In this document: positions 32,083 to 38,567 of the stretch, piece by piece
Layout: every line of letters begins with the position of its first letter
Position numbering within the stretch: the stretch's first letter is position 1
Assembly (NCBI GenBank): GCA_902478605.1
Contig: CABSLQ010000028.1
Coordinates: 1-38,567, forward strand
Source of the DNA: an uncultured Oscillospiraceae bacterium
GTDB taxonomy: Bacteria > Bacillota > Clostridia > Oscillospirales > Acutalibacteraceae
Direction of reading: 5' to 3'
DNA length: 38,567 nt
Translations under genes and position numbers: made by a program
The notes under the pieces: model-generated
The model's input: the letters and a program-made list of their open reading frames with translations, nothing else
The model's database searches: none
What the model was told of the DNA's origin: nothing

Positions 32083-33417
32083 ATGGAAAGCAGCATCAAA
32101 CTCAGCCGCCGCGGCCTTGTGCGCATCATCAGCTTTACCGTCGCCCTCATTGTTGCGCTGACCGCCGCCACCATCGGCGGCTATAATACCGCCCGCCGGC
32201 ATCGGACCACCATCGAATACACCTATCAGCGGGCGCTGGGCGAACTGACCGAATATCTGGGCAATCTGGATATCACCCTGGAAAAAGGCAAATATGCCGC
32301 CACCGCCAGCCAGCTGCAGGGCCTGACCGCCAAACTGTGGCGGGATGCGAGCTTTGCCAAGGAGGCGCTCGGCCAGCTTCCCGTCAGCGGAAGCGAGCTG
32401 ACAGGTACCTATAAATTTCTCTCTCAGGTGGGCGATTTCTGCATGACGCTCTCGGCCCGCGTGGCACAGGGCGGCACCATCACCGAAGAGGAAACCGCTT
32501 CCTTAAAGCAACTCGAGACCTATTCCCATCAGGTGTTTGAGCAGGTGGCACAGCTGCAGAACGACGCGCAGGCCGGCCTTATCACCCTGACCGACGCAGC
32601 AGAAGGGGCGGAAGCCGCGCTGCCCGATGTGGGGGATGGGTTTCATGAGATGGAAGAGGGCTTTGAAGATTATCCCACCCTTATATACGACGGGCCTTTT
32701 TCGGATCATATTCAGCAGCAGAAACCCAAGCTGCTCGAAGGAAAGGACATCATTACAGCCGAGAAAGCGGCGGCTGTCGCCGCCGAATGGTACAGCGGTG
32801 CACTGGAACCGTCCGGCGAAACACAGGGTAACCTCCCCTGTTATATCTTTACGGCAGACAACTACCGTCTGAGCGTCACCAAAGCCGGCGGTATGCTGCA
32901 ATATTTTCTCCATTCCCGCTCCATAGGCGAAGGCACGCTGTCGATGGAGCAAGCCCGCCGCAAAGGCGACGAAGCCCTGGAAGAGTGGGGGATCACGGGA
33001 TTTCGGCAGTCTTATTATACACTGAATAACGGCGTGCTTCTCATCAACTATGCCTGCACGCAGGACGGCGTGACCCTGTATCCCGATCTGGTAAAGGTCG
33101 GGGTCGCCATGGATACCGGCGAAATCGTCTCCTTCGATGCGACCGGGTATATTATGAATCACACAACGCGTCAGATGCCTGCCGTCGAAGTTTCCGCCAA
33201 CGAGGCGCGTCAAAGCCTCAGCCCTCTGCTGACCGTACAGGGAGAATCCCGTCTGGCCGTGGTCCCCTCTGAAGGGCTGACCGAAACCCTTTGCCACGAA
33301 TTCTTATGCAGGGGCGAAGACGAGGAAAAAGTGCTGGTCTATGTCAACGTGCAGACCGGGCAGGAAGAGCAGATCCTCATTCTGCTTGAGGATGAAACCG
33401 GCATACTCACCATGTGA
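32083..33417 (+). CDS. ypeB: germination protein YpeB
   Basis: 444 residues. A basic N-terminus and one membrane segment (about 14-34) precede a long helical domain with the YpeB motifs ALGELTEYLGNLDITLEKGKYA, QLQGLTAKLWRDA and TYKFLSQVGDFCMTLS. After about 220 come three PepSY-like repeats. In Bacillus YpeB stabilises and localises the cortex lytic enzyme SleB in the spore inner membrane. Here sleB is not next to it: upstream is citrate synthase and downstream an oppositely oriented oxidoreductase. The ATG at 32083 has AAAGGA about 11 bases upstream. Confidence 0.93.
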   Translation: MESSIKLSRRGLVRIISFTVALIVALTAATIGGYNTARRHRTTIEYTYQRALGELTEYLGNLDITLEKGKYAATASQLQGLTAKLWRDASFAKEALGQLPVSGSELTGTYKFLSQVGDFCMTLSARVAQGGTITEEETASLKQLETYSHQVFEQVAQLQNDAQAGLITLTDAAEGAEAALPDVGDGFHEMEEGFEDYPTLIYDGPFSDHIQQQKPKLLEGKDIITAEKAAAVAAEWYSGALEPSGETQGNLPCYIFTADNYRLSVTKAGGMLQYFLHSRSIGEGTLSMEQARRKGDEALEEWGITGFRQSYYTLNNGVLLINYACTQDGVTLYPDLVKVGVAMDTGEIVSFDATGYIMNHTTRQMPAVEVSANEARQSLSPLLTVQGESRLAVVPSEGLTETLCHEFLCRGEDEEKVLVYVNVQTGQEEQILILLEDETGILTM

Positions 33418-33423
33418 TACCGC

Positions 33424-33463
33424 AAAAAAAGAGAACCCGGCGCGGTCCGGGCTCTCTTTTTTT
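33424..33463. terminator. bidirectional terminator between ypeB and the FAD dehydrogenase
   Basis: A-run, stem GAGAACCCGG/CCGGGCTCTC (one mismatch), T-run: about AAAAAAAGAGA to TCTCTTTTTTT. It can end transcription from both sides and lies between two converging genes. Confidence 0.88.
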
Positions 33464-33474
33464 GCCATTGTTTC

Positions 33475-34881
33475 TCAGGCTTTTGAGGCGATATCCCGCG
33501 CAACGACGATGCCCGTAACACTCGCCTGCATCAGACCGCGCGTGATGCCCGCCCCGTCTCCGATGGCGTACAATCCCTTCACCGCCGTCTCAAAATGGCT
33601 GTCTACGGCCACCTTGGAGGAATAGAACTTGACCTCCACGCCGTACAGCAGCGTATTTTTGGAGTACAGACCGGGGGCCACCTTATCGAACGCCCTCATC
33701 GCTTCGATCAGACTGGTCAGGTGCCGATGGGGCAGCACAAAGGACAAATCTCCGGGCACCGCCGTTTTCAGCGTGGGCACGGTGGTGGAACGGCTCAGGC
33801 GATCCGCATCGGTGCGCCGCCCCTGCAGGAGATCGCCCAGCCGCTGCACCATAATGCCGCCGCCCGTGAGCATGTTGCCGAGCTGCGCGATGTATCGGCC
33901 ATACTCGATGGGCCGGTTGAAGGGTTCGGTGAAACGGGAGGAAACCAGCATGGCAAAATTGGTGTTCCCCGTGCGCCGTTTCTCTTCGGCATAGGAATGC
34001 CCATTGACCACCGCAATGCCGCCGTCGTAGTGCTCTTCGCTGACGATACCGCCCGGGTTCATGCAGAAGGTGCGCACCTTGTTTTCAAAGGTATCGCTGT
34101 AATACACCATTTTCGCTTCGTACAGATAAGCGGTCAGATGATCCATCACCGCATTGGGCACCTCGACGCGTACGCCGATATCCACTTCGTTGTTGCGGGT
34201 GTCAACGCCGTTTTCCCGGGCCACATGGTGGAGCCAATCGGCGCCGCCACGGCCCGGAGCCGCCACAACATACCCAGCCTCTACCGTTTCGGGTTCCTGC
34301 CCGCGGGTACACAGTGTCACACCGGTGACGCGCCCGTTTTCAATGCAAAGCGACTGGGCGCGGGTCAGCTCGCGGAAAGTAAAGCCCGGCTGCTCGATCA
34401 GCCACTGGTACATGCTGCGCAGCGTTTCAAAGCTGTATTCGGTGCCCATGTGCCGCACCGGGCATTTTATCAGGTGGATATTGTGCCGGCTGCATTCGTA
34501 ATCGATCTCTTCCACCTTTTTGTCGTTAAGTCCGTGCACCTTATCCGGTGCACCGAAACGGGTGTATATGGCATCGGCATACCGGATAAGTTCCTGTGCT
34601 TTTTCCGCCGGCATGTACTCGACGATATTGCCGCCCACCTCTTCCGATAAGGATAGCTTCCCGTCGGAAAACGCCCCGGCCCCCGACCAGCCGCTCATAA
34701 TGTTGCAGGGCTGACAGTGGACGCAGCGTCCCGTTTTGCGTGCAGGGCAGCTCCGGCGTTCAATGGTCAAGCCTTCGTCCACCAGCAGCACCTCCAGCTG
34801 CGGCGCCTTCTCCTTAAGTTCCAGAGCGGTAAAAATGCCGGACGGTCCGGCGCCGACAATCACCACGTCGTATCGCGGCAT
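33475..34881 (-). CDS. FAD-dependent dehydrogenase (COG2509 type)
   Basis: 468 residues. N-terminal FAD-binding Rossmann motif VVIVGAGPSGIFTALEL (about 5-21). Then the family-specific Cys cluster region CPARKTGRCVHCQPCNIMSGWSGAGAFSDGKL (near 40-72), with Cys spaced as C-x7-CxxCxxC, and a C-terminal GIYAIGDGAGITRGL-like FAD motif (LYAIGDGAGITRG). The substrate of this family is not known. The Cys-rich motif could be redox or metal related. The ATG at 34879-34881 has GGAGGG five bases upstream; the open frame to 34926 lacks support. Single gene with strong promoter. Confidence 0.9.
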   Translation of the reverse strand: MPRYDVVIVGAGPSGIFTALELKEKAPQLEVLLVDEGLTIERRSCPARKTGRCVHCQPCNIMSGWSGAGAFSDGKLSLSEEVGGNIVEYMPAEKAQELIRYADAIYTRFGAPDKVHGLNDKKVEEIDYECSRHNIHLIKCPVRHMGTEYSFETLRSMYQWLIEQPGFTFRELTRAQSLCIENGRVTGVTLCTRGQEPETVEAGYVVAAPGRGGADWLHHVARENGVDTRNNEVDIGVRVEVPNAVMDHLTAYLYEAKMVYYSDTFENKVRTFCMNPGGIVSEEHYDGGIAVVNGHSYAEEKRRTGNTNFAMLVSSRFTEPFNRPIEYGRYIAQLGNMLTGGGIMVQRLGDLLQGRRTDADRLSRSTTVPTLKTAVPGDLSFVLPHRHLTSLIEAMRAFDKVAPGLYSKNTLLYGVEVKFYSSKVAVDSHFETAVKGLYAIGDGAGITRGLMQASVTGIVVARDIASKA

Positions 34882-34928
34882 AGCAACCCTCCCCTTCTCT
34901 CTGTATACATAGCATCGCAAACGCATTC

Positions 34929-34957
34929 ACTATACCGGAGAACCGCCATTCTGTCAA
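34929..34957 (-). promoter_or_regulatory. sigma-A promoter of the FAD dehydrogenase
   Basis: Minus strand TTGACA (34952-34957), 17-base spacer, TATAGT (34929-34934). Almost perfect consensus, 47 bases before the ATG. Confidence 0.88.
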
Positions 34958-35078
34958 GCTGTACGCCGGGGGTACATTCTTCTTCAAAGGCCGTTCACGG
35001 AATACGATAGCCCTGCCCCCTCTTCCGGCGCTTCTGTACCGCACGTCGGTTCCTTCGCTTCCCCGCCTGACAGACAAC

Positions 35079-35114
35079 AAAGAGGCCCGCGTCCGGTCGG
35101 CGCGAGCCTTTTGT
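35079..35114 (-). terminator. rho-independent terminator of the membrane protein gene
   Basis: Minus strand AAAGGCTCGCG pairs with CGCGGGCCTCTTT (arms 35101-35108 and 35084-35091, one wobble), then TTTG. It lies just downstream of the gene ending at 35125. Confidence 0.75.
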
Positions 35115-35124
35115 ATTATCCATT

Positions 35125-35877
35125 TTAAGCGGCCGTTGTTGCGGCGGTGGTCTCCCCTGTGGCGGCCGTTGTGTCGGACGATGCGGTGGTGGTTTCTCCG
35201 CCGCTGGCCGTTGTATCGGGCAGTGCAGTGGCGTCTGGATTCTCCAGCCGTCCTTCCGTATTAATTTCATAGGTCAGGCTTTCAAGCGGATCGTCATGGA
35301 TCTCCACGAATTGTTCGGTAATGTAGAAAGTAAAGTCCTCATACCCCTGAGCGGGAATATAGAAATTCTGGATATTCCCGTTTTTGCCCGCGGCGATCAC
35401 CTCGCCGTCCGCGTTCTTAACCGTCACATCGAGCGACGTCATGTACTGATTGGTATCGTAGGCATTGGACAGCTTGAGCTTGACCGCCAGGCTGCCGTCG
35501 TTGGTATAATACGCTTCGGTGATGACGCCTTTAATGCCTTCGGAAGACATCTCCGGCACATCGTCCGCCCGCTGAAAATGCCCCGAGTCCGGCGCCATTT
35601 CCTTGCGGGACTGCCATTGCTGAATCACAATAAGCACACCCACCATCAGCACAACGAAGGCCAGGATGCCAACCATGACCCACAGGGTGACATTCTTTTC
35701 CTGCGGCGCTTGGGGATTCTGCCTGCGCATCCGCTTTTCAAAGCGGCGGTCTTCCTTTTCCTGCAGGCGCCGCTGACGCTCCTCTTCTTTCAGTTCGGCC
35801 GAGCTCTTATGCGGCCCCAAAAGGGAGTTTCCCTCGTTATCTTTTTCAAACTTCTGAAATTCCGGCTGTTTATCCAT
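35125..35877 (-). CDS. membrane-anchored protein with extracellular FxLYD-like domain and Thr/Ala tail
   Basis: 250 residues; no firm family. A highly charged cytoplasmic segment (about 1-62, many Glu/Lys/Arg, coiled-coil-like), one membrane helix (about 64-85: LWVMVGILAFVVLMVGVLIVI), then an extracytoplasmic beta domain (GIKGVITEAYYTNDGSLAVKLKLSNAYDTNQYMTSLDVTVKN and QGYEDFTFYI) similar in pattern to FxLYD/DUF domains of Firmicutes surface proteins, and a low-complexity Thr/Ala/Ser tail of about 40 residues. ATG at 35875-35877 with GAGGGGGA upstream. Monocistronic. Function unknown. Confidence 0.8.
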   Translation of the reverse strand: MDKQPEFQKFEKDNEGNSLLGPHKSSAELKEEERQRRLQEKEDRRFEKRMRRQNPQAPQEKNVTLWVMVGILAFVVLMVGVLIVIQQWQSRKEMAPDSGHFQRADDVPEMSSEGIKGVITEAYYTNDGSLAVKLKLSNAYDTNQYMTSLDVTVKNADGEVIAAGKNGNIQNFYIPAQGYEDFTFYITEQFVEIHDDPLESLTYEINTEGRLENPDATALPDTTASGGETTTASSDTTAATGETTAATTAA

Positions 35878-35914
35878 GCCTGCATTGTCCCCCTCGAAAG
35901 GCGTTGTTTTTACT

Positions 35915-35943
35915 ATCATACACGAAAGCGCTCGGCTTGTAAA
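35915..35943 (-). promoter_or_regulatory. sigma-A promoter of the membrane protein gene
   Basis: Minus strand TTTACA (35938-35943), 17-base spacer, TATGAT (35915-35920), 38 bases before the ATG. An imperfect 21-base palindrome (GTTCA...TGAAC, 35948-35968) lies just upstream of the -35. Confidence 0.75.
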
Positions 35944-36042
35944 GCAAGTTCACGGAATTTTCATGAACAAAACCTGCAGATTTTCAACACGAAAAAAGAG
36001 ACCGGGGCCGGGAAAGCACCGGTTTCTTACCGGAACATACCG

Positions 36043-36077
36043 AAAAGAACGGGAAGGAACCCTTTCCTTCCCGTTCT
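36043..36077 (-). terminator. rho-independent terminator of the 59-residue gene
   Basis: Perfect 13-bp stem, GAACGGGAAGGAA (36047-36059 on plus) with TTCCTTCCCGTTC (36064-36076), and TTTTCG after it on the minus strand. A second, weaker hairpin with CCGG arms and a T6 run follows at about 35992-36031. Confidence 0.9.
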
Positions 36078-36091
36078 CCGCCGTGTTGTGT

Positions 36092-36271
36092 TCAGAACAT
36101 GCTCGTAACGTTGTCCACCAGTTCCCCGACATTGCGCAGGGCCCGGCCCACATTCTTTTTCAGGCCCTTTTTGCCCGAATGCATATAACTGTTGCCCACC
36201 GCACCCGCGATGCAGCCTACAGCCATACCCATACCCACGCCTTTGATAAATCCGGAAACGCCTTTATGCAT
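36092..36271 (-). CDS. small glycine-rich membrane protein
   Basis: 59 residues. The ATG at 36269-36271 has AGGGAGG eight bases upstream; the open frame to 36346 is not supported. A hydrophobic segment with small residues (about 5-28: GFIKGVGMGMAVGCIAGAVG) forms one GxxxG-type membrane helix. A basic helix with MHSGKKGLKKNVGRALRNVGELVDNV follows. The pattern is like small YtxH-type or related short proteins of Clostridia, without firm assignment. It has a strong terminator. Confidence 0.7.
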   Translation of the reverse strand: MHKGVSGFIKGVGMGMAVGCIAGAVGNSYMHSGKKGLKKNVGRALRNVGELVDNVTSMF

Positions 36272-36392
36272 TTGCCATGCCTCCCTATCCTGTTGTAAAA
36301 TTTGTGCTTTCGCATTACTTATCTTGTCCGGAAACCGCGGTGGCAATCGAGGAGATTATTGGTATCGGTTCTTTCTGTCGTTTGAAAAACGG

Positions 36393-36421
36393 TTGCCAAG
36401 CAGAAACAAATGCGCTAAAAT
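36393..36421 (+). promoter_or_regulatory. sigma-A promoter of manA-trmL
   Basis: TTGCCA (36393-36398), 17-base spacer, TAAAAT (36416-36421), 40 bases before the manA ATG. Confidence 0.7.
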
Positions 36422-36461
36422 GAAAGGCATCAATTCTATATGGAAATCGAGGAAACACTTT

Positions 36462-37436
36462 ATGGATTCGCTGACACTGTATCCGCTTATGCTCAAGCCT
36501 GCCGTCAAAAACTATCTGTGGGGCGGCAGCCGGCTGAAAACCGAATTTGGCTTTCAGACAGAGGACGAAATCGCCGCAGAGGCCTGGCTGCTCTCCTGCC
36601 ATAAGGATGGACCGTCCATGGTGGAGAACGGCCCGCTTGCCGGCCACACGCTGGCAGACGCTCTGGCAGTATGGGGGCCTGCCGCTCTTGGTGAAAAGGC
36701 CGCCGCCTTTCCTTATTTTCCGCTTTTGATAAAGCTCATTGATGCGCGCGACCGCCTTTCCATACAGGTACATCCGGACGACGCCTATGCCATGCGGGTG
36801 GAAGGCGAGTTCGGCAAAACCGAGATGTGGTATGTGGTGGACTGCGAACCGGGAGCAGAGCTCATATACGGATTTCGCTGCGGGCTGACCAAAGAGGAAT
36901 TCCGCCGCCGCATCGAAACGAATACCCTGACCGATGTTTGCAATCGGGTGCCGGTGAAAAAGGGCGACGTGTTCTTCATTGAAGCGGGTACCCTGCATGC
37001 CATCGGCGCCGGCATTCTCATCGCCGAGGTACAGCAGAATTCCAACACCACCTATCGTGTATCCGATTACGGCCGTCTAGGTGCGGACGGCAAGCCCCGC
37101 CCGCTGCATGTGGACAAAGCGGTGGAGGTGACCCATACCGTGCCGCCGACCCGCCCGTACGGCCAGATCGGCGAAACCGCCGAAGTGCCCGGCGGCACCG
37201 TCCGGCCGCTTGCCGCCTGTGAACTCTTTACAACCCAGCTGCTTACGGTTAAAGAAAACATGCTTGTCGGCTGTACCGACAGCTTCGCCTCCCTGCTCTG
37301 CCTCGACGGTTCCTGCAGTCTGTCCGTAAAGGGATGGGAGCCGCTGCAACTGCGCAAAGGCACCAGCGTCTTTCTGCCCGCCGGTATGACGGCCAAAGTG
37401 AGCGGCAGGGCCGAGCTCCTGTGCAGCCGCGTGTAA
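36462..37436 (+). CDS. manA: class I mannose-6-phosphate isomerase
   Basis: 324 residues, the short Firmicute type. It interconverts mannose-6-phosphate and fructose-6-phosphate, with zinc. Motifs: LKPAVKNYLWGGSRL at the N-terminus, LIKLIDARDRLSIQVHPDD (zinc site Gln-x-His and Glu nearby), GTLHAIGAGILIAEVQQNSNTTYRVSDYGR with the second His. ATG at 36462 has GAGGA eight bases upstream; the long open frame before it, back to 36192, is antisense shadow of the small gene. trmL follows after 15 bases, so the two form an operon. Confidence 0.95.
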   Translation: MDSLTLYPLMLKPAVKNYLWGGSRLKTEFGFQTEDEIAAEAWLLSCHKDGPSMVENGPLAGHTLADALAVWGPAALGEKAAAFPYFPLLIKLIDARDRLSIQVHPDDAYAMRVEGEFGKTEMWYVVDCEPGAELIYGFRCGLTKEEFRRRIETNTLTDVCNRVPVKKGDVFFIEAGTLHAIGAGILIAEVQQNSNTTYRVSDYGRLGADGKPRPLHVDKAVEVTHTVPPTRPYGQIGETAEVPGGTVRPLAACELFTTQLLTVKENMLVGCTDSFASLLCLDGSCSLSVKGWEPLQLRKGTSVFLPAGMTAKVSGRAELLCSRV

Positions 37437-37451
37437 AGGGGGATGCTTTCC

Positions 37452-37946
37452 ATGCCGCTGCTGAACATTGTGCTGGTGGAACCGGAAATCCCGCAGAACA
37501 CCGGCAATATCAGCCGCACCTGTGCCGCGACGGGCGCGAGGCTGCATTTAGTGGAGCCGCTCGGCTTTGCCATCGACGATCGCCGGCTCAAGCGGGCCGG
37601 GCTGGATTACTGGCCGCTGCTCGATATTACCCGGTATGCCAATCTGGAGGATTTTTTTGCCCGCAACACCGGCCCCTTCTTTTATTTTTCCACCAAGGCA
37701 AGCCAAATATATTCGGATATCCCCTATCCGGACGGCGCGTATCTGGTGTTTGGGAAGGAAACCGCGGGACTTCCCGAAAAACTGCTGCACGACAATCCGC
37801 AAAACTGTGTGCGTCTGCCCATGATCGACAGCGACGCTGCCCGTTCGCTGAATTTGTCCAACACAGTGGCGGTGGGGGTATATGAGGTGCTGCGTCAATG
37901 GGGCTTCCCCGCCATGCGTACCAAAGGACACCTCACACAATACTGA
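37452..37946 (+). CDS. trmL: tRNA (cytidine(34)-2'-O)-methyltransferase TrmL
   Basis: 164 residues of the SPOUT fold. Motifs: NIVLVEPEIPQNTGNISRTCAATG (about 4-27), LVFGKETAGLP (near 100), and LNLSNTVAVGVYEVLRQ at the C-terminal knot. The enzyme methylates the wobble base of tRNA-Leu isoacceptors. Of ATGs at 37443 and 37452, the second has the better spaced AAAGGGGG. A hairpin follows after 12 bases. Confidence 0.94.
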   Translation: MPLLNIVLVEPEIPQNTGNISRTCAATGARLHLVEPLGFAIDDRRLKRAGLDYWPLLDITRYANLEDFFARNTGPFFYFSTKASQIYSDIPYPDGAYLVFGKETAGLPEKLLHDNPQNCVRLPMIDSDAARSLNLSNTVAVGVYEVLRQWGFPAMRTKGHLTQY

Positions 37947-37958
37947 AGGAGAAAATTT

Positions 37959-37986
37959 GCCCGAGCGGTTGACAAACCGCCCGGGC
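37959..37986 (+). terminator. hairpin after trmL overlapping the tRNA-Ser promoter
   Basis: Arms GCCCGAGCGGTT and AACCGCCCGGGC with a GACA loop (one A-C mismatch), then TCCTTTATAAT, a weak T-run. It probably ends the trmL transcript, while the same bases form the -35 of the next promoter. Confidence 0.6.
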
Positions 37987-37997
37987 TCCTTTATAAT
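37969..37997 (+). promoter_or_regulatory. perfect consensus sigma-A promoter before the tRNA-Ser tract
   Basis: TTGACA (37969-37974), 17-base spacer, TATAAT (37992-37997): exact consensus. It lies 27 bases before the first tRNA-Ser 5' half, so it must drive the tRNA-like tract and probably the intact tRNA-Ser 485 bases on. It shares the CGGTTGACAAACCGC box with the tRNA-Val promoter. Confidence 0.9.
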
Positions 37998-38023
37998 AAT
38001 GGGCGTTGCATAATTTGATATAT

Positions 38024-38064
38024 GGAAGCGTATCGAAGTGGTCATAACGGGCCTGACTCGAAAT
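38024..38064 (+). pseudogene. tRNA-Ser 5' half, truncated after anticodon loop (copy 1)
   Basis: Bases 38031-38064 are identical over 34 positions to 38490-38523 of the intact tRNA-Ser. Similarity stops directly after the anticodon loop CTCGAAAT; the 3' strand of the anticodon stem (TCAGG expected) is replaced by GGTCG. The acceptor reads GGAAGCG instead of GGAGCGG. Confidence 0.88.
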
Positions 38065-38205
38065 GGTCGACTAGACTGTTCGTTTTGTCCACCGGAAAAT
38101 CCAGCAGTCATGCGGGTTTGTCTCAGTTCAAAAAAGTGAATATTTTGCTGTTCTGCCCTGTTGTTCTGTCCTCAGTATTTTTTCAGAATTTCAGGCTTAA
38201 CATAT

Positions 38206-38245
38206 GGAGAGTTGTCCGAGTGGTCGAAGGTGCAGCACTCGAAAT
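38206..38245 (+). pseudogene. tRNA-Ser 5' half of a different type (copy 2)
   Basis: GGAGAGTTGTCCGAGTGG, then GGTGCAGCACTCGAAAT: acceptor 5' strand, D arm and anticodon loop with CGA, as in many tRNA-Ser genes. The stem then breaks (TCATG in place of TGCTG). Its D arm differs from copies 1 and 3, so it comes from another tRNA-Ser lineage. A short CTTTCTCC some ten bases on may be a remnant of the acceptor 3' strand. Confidence 0.82.
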
Positions 38246-38282
38246 CATGTTACTTTCTCCAAAAACTGAATATTTATTATAC

Positions 38283-38323
38283 GGAAGCGTATCGAAGTGG
38301 TCATAACGAGCTGCACTCGAAAT
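38283..38323 (+). pseudogene. tRNA-Ser 5' half, truncated after anticodon loop (copy 3)
   Basis: GGAAGCGTATCGAAGTGG and CATAACGAGCTGCACTCGAAAT: same D arm as copy 1 and the intact gene, with changes in the anticodon stem. After CTCGAAAT the pairing partner is lost again. Confidence 0.85.
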
Positions 38324-38482
38324 TTTGCGGGGAGCTGTCCGTTTCGTCCACCGAAAACCTTGTAACCATGCGGGTTTTACCCGGTTCGAAAATTGAATAA
38401 GTTTGCTGTTCTTTCCGTCAGTTCTTTCCAAAGCCCTTTTTCTCCGGAAAAAGGCGGGGAAAAACGGCGGCTGAACATATAG

Positions 38483-38567
38483 GGAGCGGTATCGAAGTGG
38501 TCATAACGGGCCTGACTCGAAATCAGGTAGTCCTCACGGGCTCGTGGGTTCGAATCCCACCCGCTCC
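38483..38567 (+). tRNA. tRNA-Ser(CGA)
   Basis: 85 bases up to the window's last base: acceptor GGAGCGG pairs with CCGCTCC, the anticodon stem CCTGA/TCAGG closes the loop CTCGAAA (CGA, Ser), a long variable arm follows, then GTGGGTTCGAATCCCAC as T arm. Class II tRNA as expected for Ser. CCA, if encoded, lies outside the window. Confidence 0.95.

Larger units (their letters stand above)
38024..38482 (+). repeat. degenerate tandem repeat of tRNA-Ser 5' half plus tail
   Basis: Copy A about 38024-38205 and copy B about 38283-38482 share not only the tRNA 5' half but also the tail: CTGTYCGTTTYGTCCACCG, CATGCGGGTTT, GTTCRAAAA, TGAATA, TTTGCTGTTCT and a GGCTKAACATAT just before the next tRNA-like start. 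A shorter copy lies between them (38206-38282). The tail may be a decayed tRNA 3' half and spacer. No protein gene is supported in this 537-base stretch. Confidence 0.75.

Noticed and set aside
38022..38400. Short open frames with repeated EAYRSGHN peptide
   Set aside because: The shared peptide is only the translation of the repeated tRNA-Ser 5' half; no ribosome site.
38064..38483. Group I intron in the anticodon loop of tRNA-Ser
   Set aside because: Break points are at the anticodon loop, but the inserts are too short, differ between copies and no 3' exon follows copies 1-3 in recognisable form.
1..38567. CRISPR array, insertion sequence or prophage genes
   Set aside because: No regularly spaced repeats of the CRISPR kind and no transposase, integrase or phage structural gene in any frame.

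Overview
The window comes from a spore-forming, anaerobic-type Firmicute of the class Clostridia, most like the high-GC Oscillospiraceae/Ruminococcaceae group. The grounds are an intact spoIIIAA-AH operon, yunB and ypeB; a clostridial-order operon nusB-xseAB-ispA-dxs-tlyA-nadK-argR-recN; a Tyr T-box; an Rnf-type redox operon; and GC-rich coding sequence with low-GC sigma-A promoters. No phage or insertion sequence genes are visible, apart from odd tRNA remnants at the right edge.

Layout. Positions 1-200 hold a tRNA-Val/tRNA-Asp operon on the minus strand. Positions 279-2303 (minus) hold yerC-like regulator, methyltransferase and hslO. Positions 2413-3979 (minus) hold tyrS with its T-box leader and promoter. 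Positions 3976-14354 (minus) form a long housekeeping operon read from nusB down to recN and a small membrane coiled-coil protein, with one internal terminator after tlyA. Positions 14463-19908 (minus) hold asp23 and the spoIIIA operon, which builds the mother-cell side of the feeding-tube channel. Then come ligA, yunB behind a large structured leader, and an SH3 lipoprotein, all minus.

At 23569 the direction switches. A plus-strand operon apbE-rnfC-rnfD-rnfG-X runs to a terminator at 29380. This is the most unusual part of the window. It looks like an Rnf complex with its flavin transferase, but RnfG carries two tandem inserted domains inside its FMN-binding domain. The gene in the RnfE/RnfA position is a single strongly diverged protein that resembles an E-A fusion without the conserved cysteines, and RnfB is absent. 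I infer a flavin-rich, non-canonical membrane electron-transfer complex.

The remainder holds an XRE-SdpI-like regulator, citrate synthase, ypeB (without sleB), a COG2509-type FAD dehydrogenase, two small membrane proteins, manA and trmL. After trmL a perfect consensus promoter drives a tract with three tRNA-Ser 5' halves, each cut right after the anticodon loop, before an intact tRNA-Ser(CGA) at the window's end.

Many starts given here differ from the longest possible frame. They were chosen by Shine-Dalgarno position and family length. No database search was possible; family names rest on recognised motifs and gene order.
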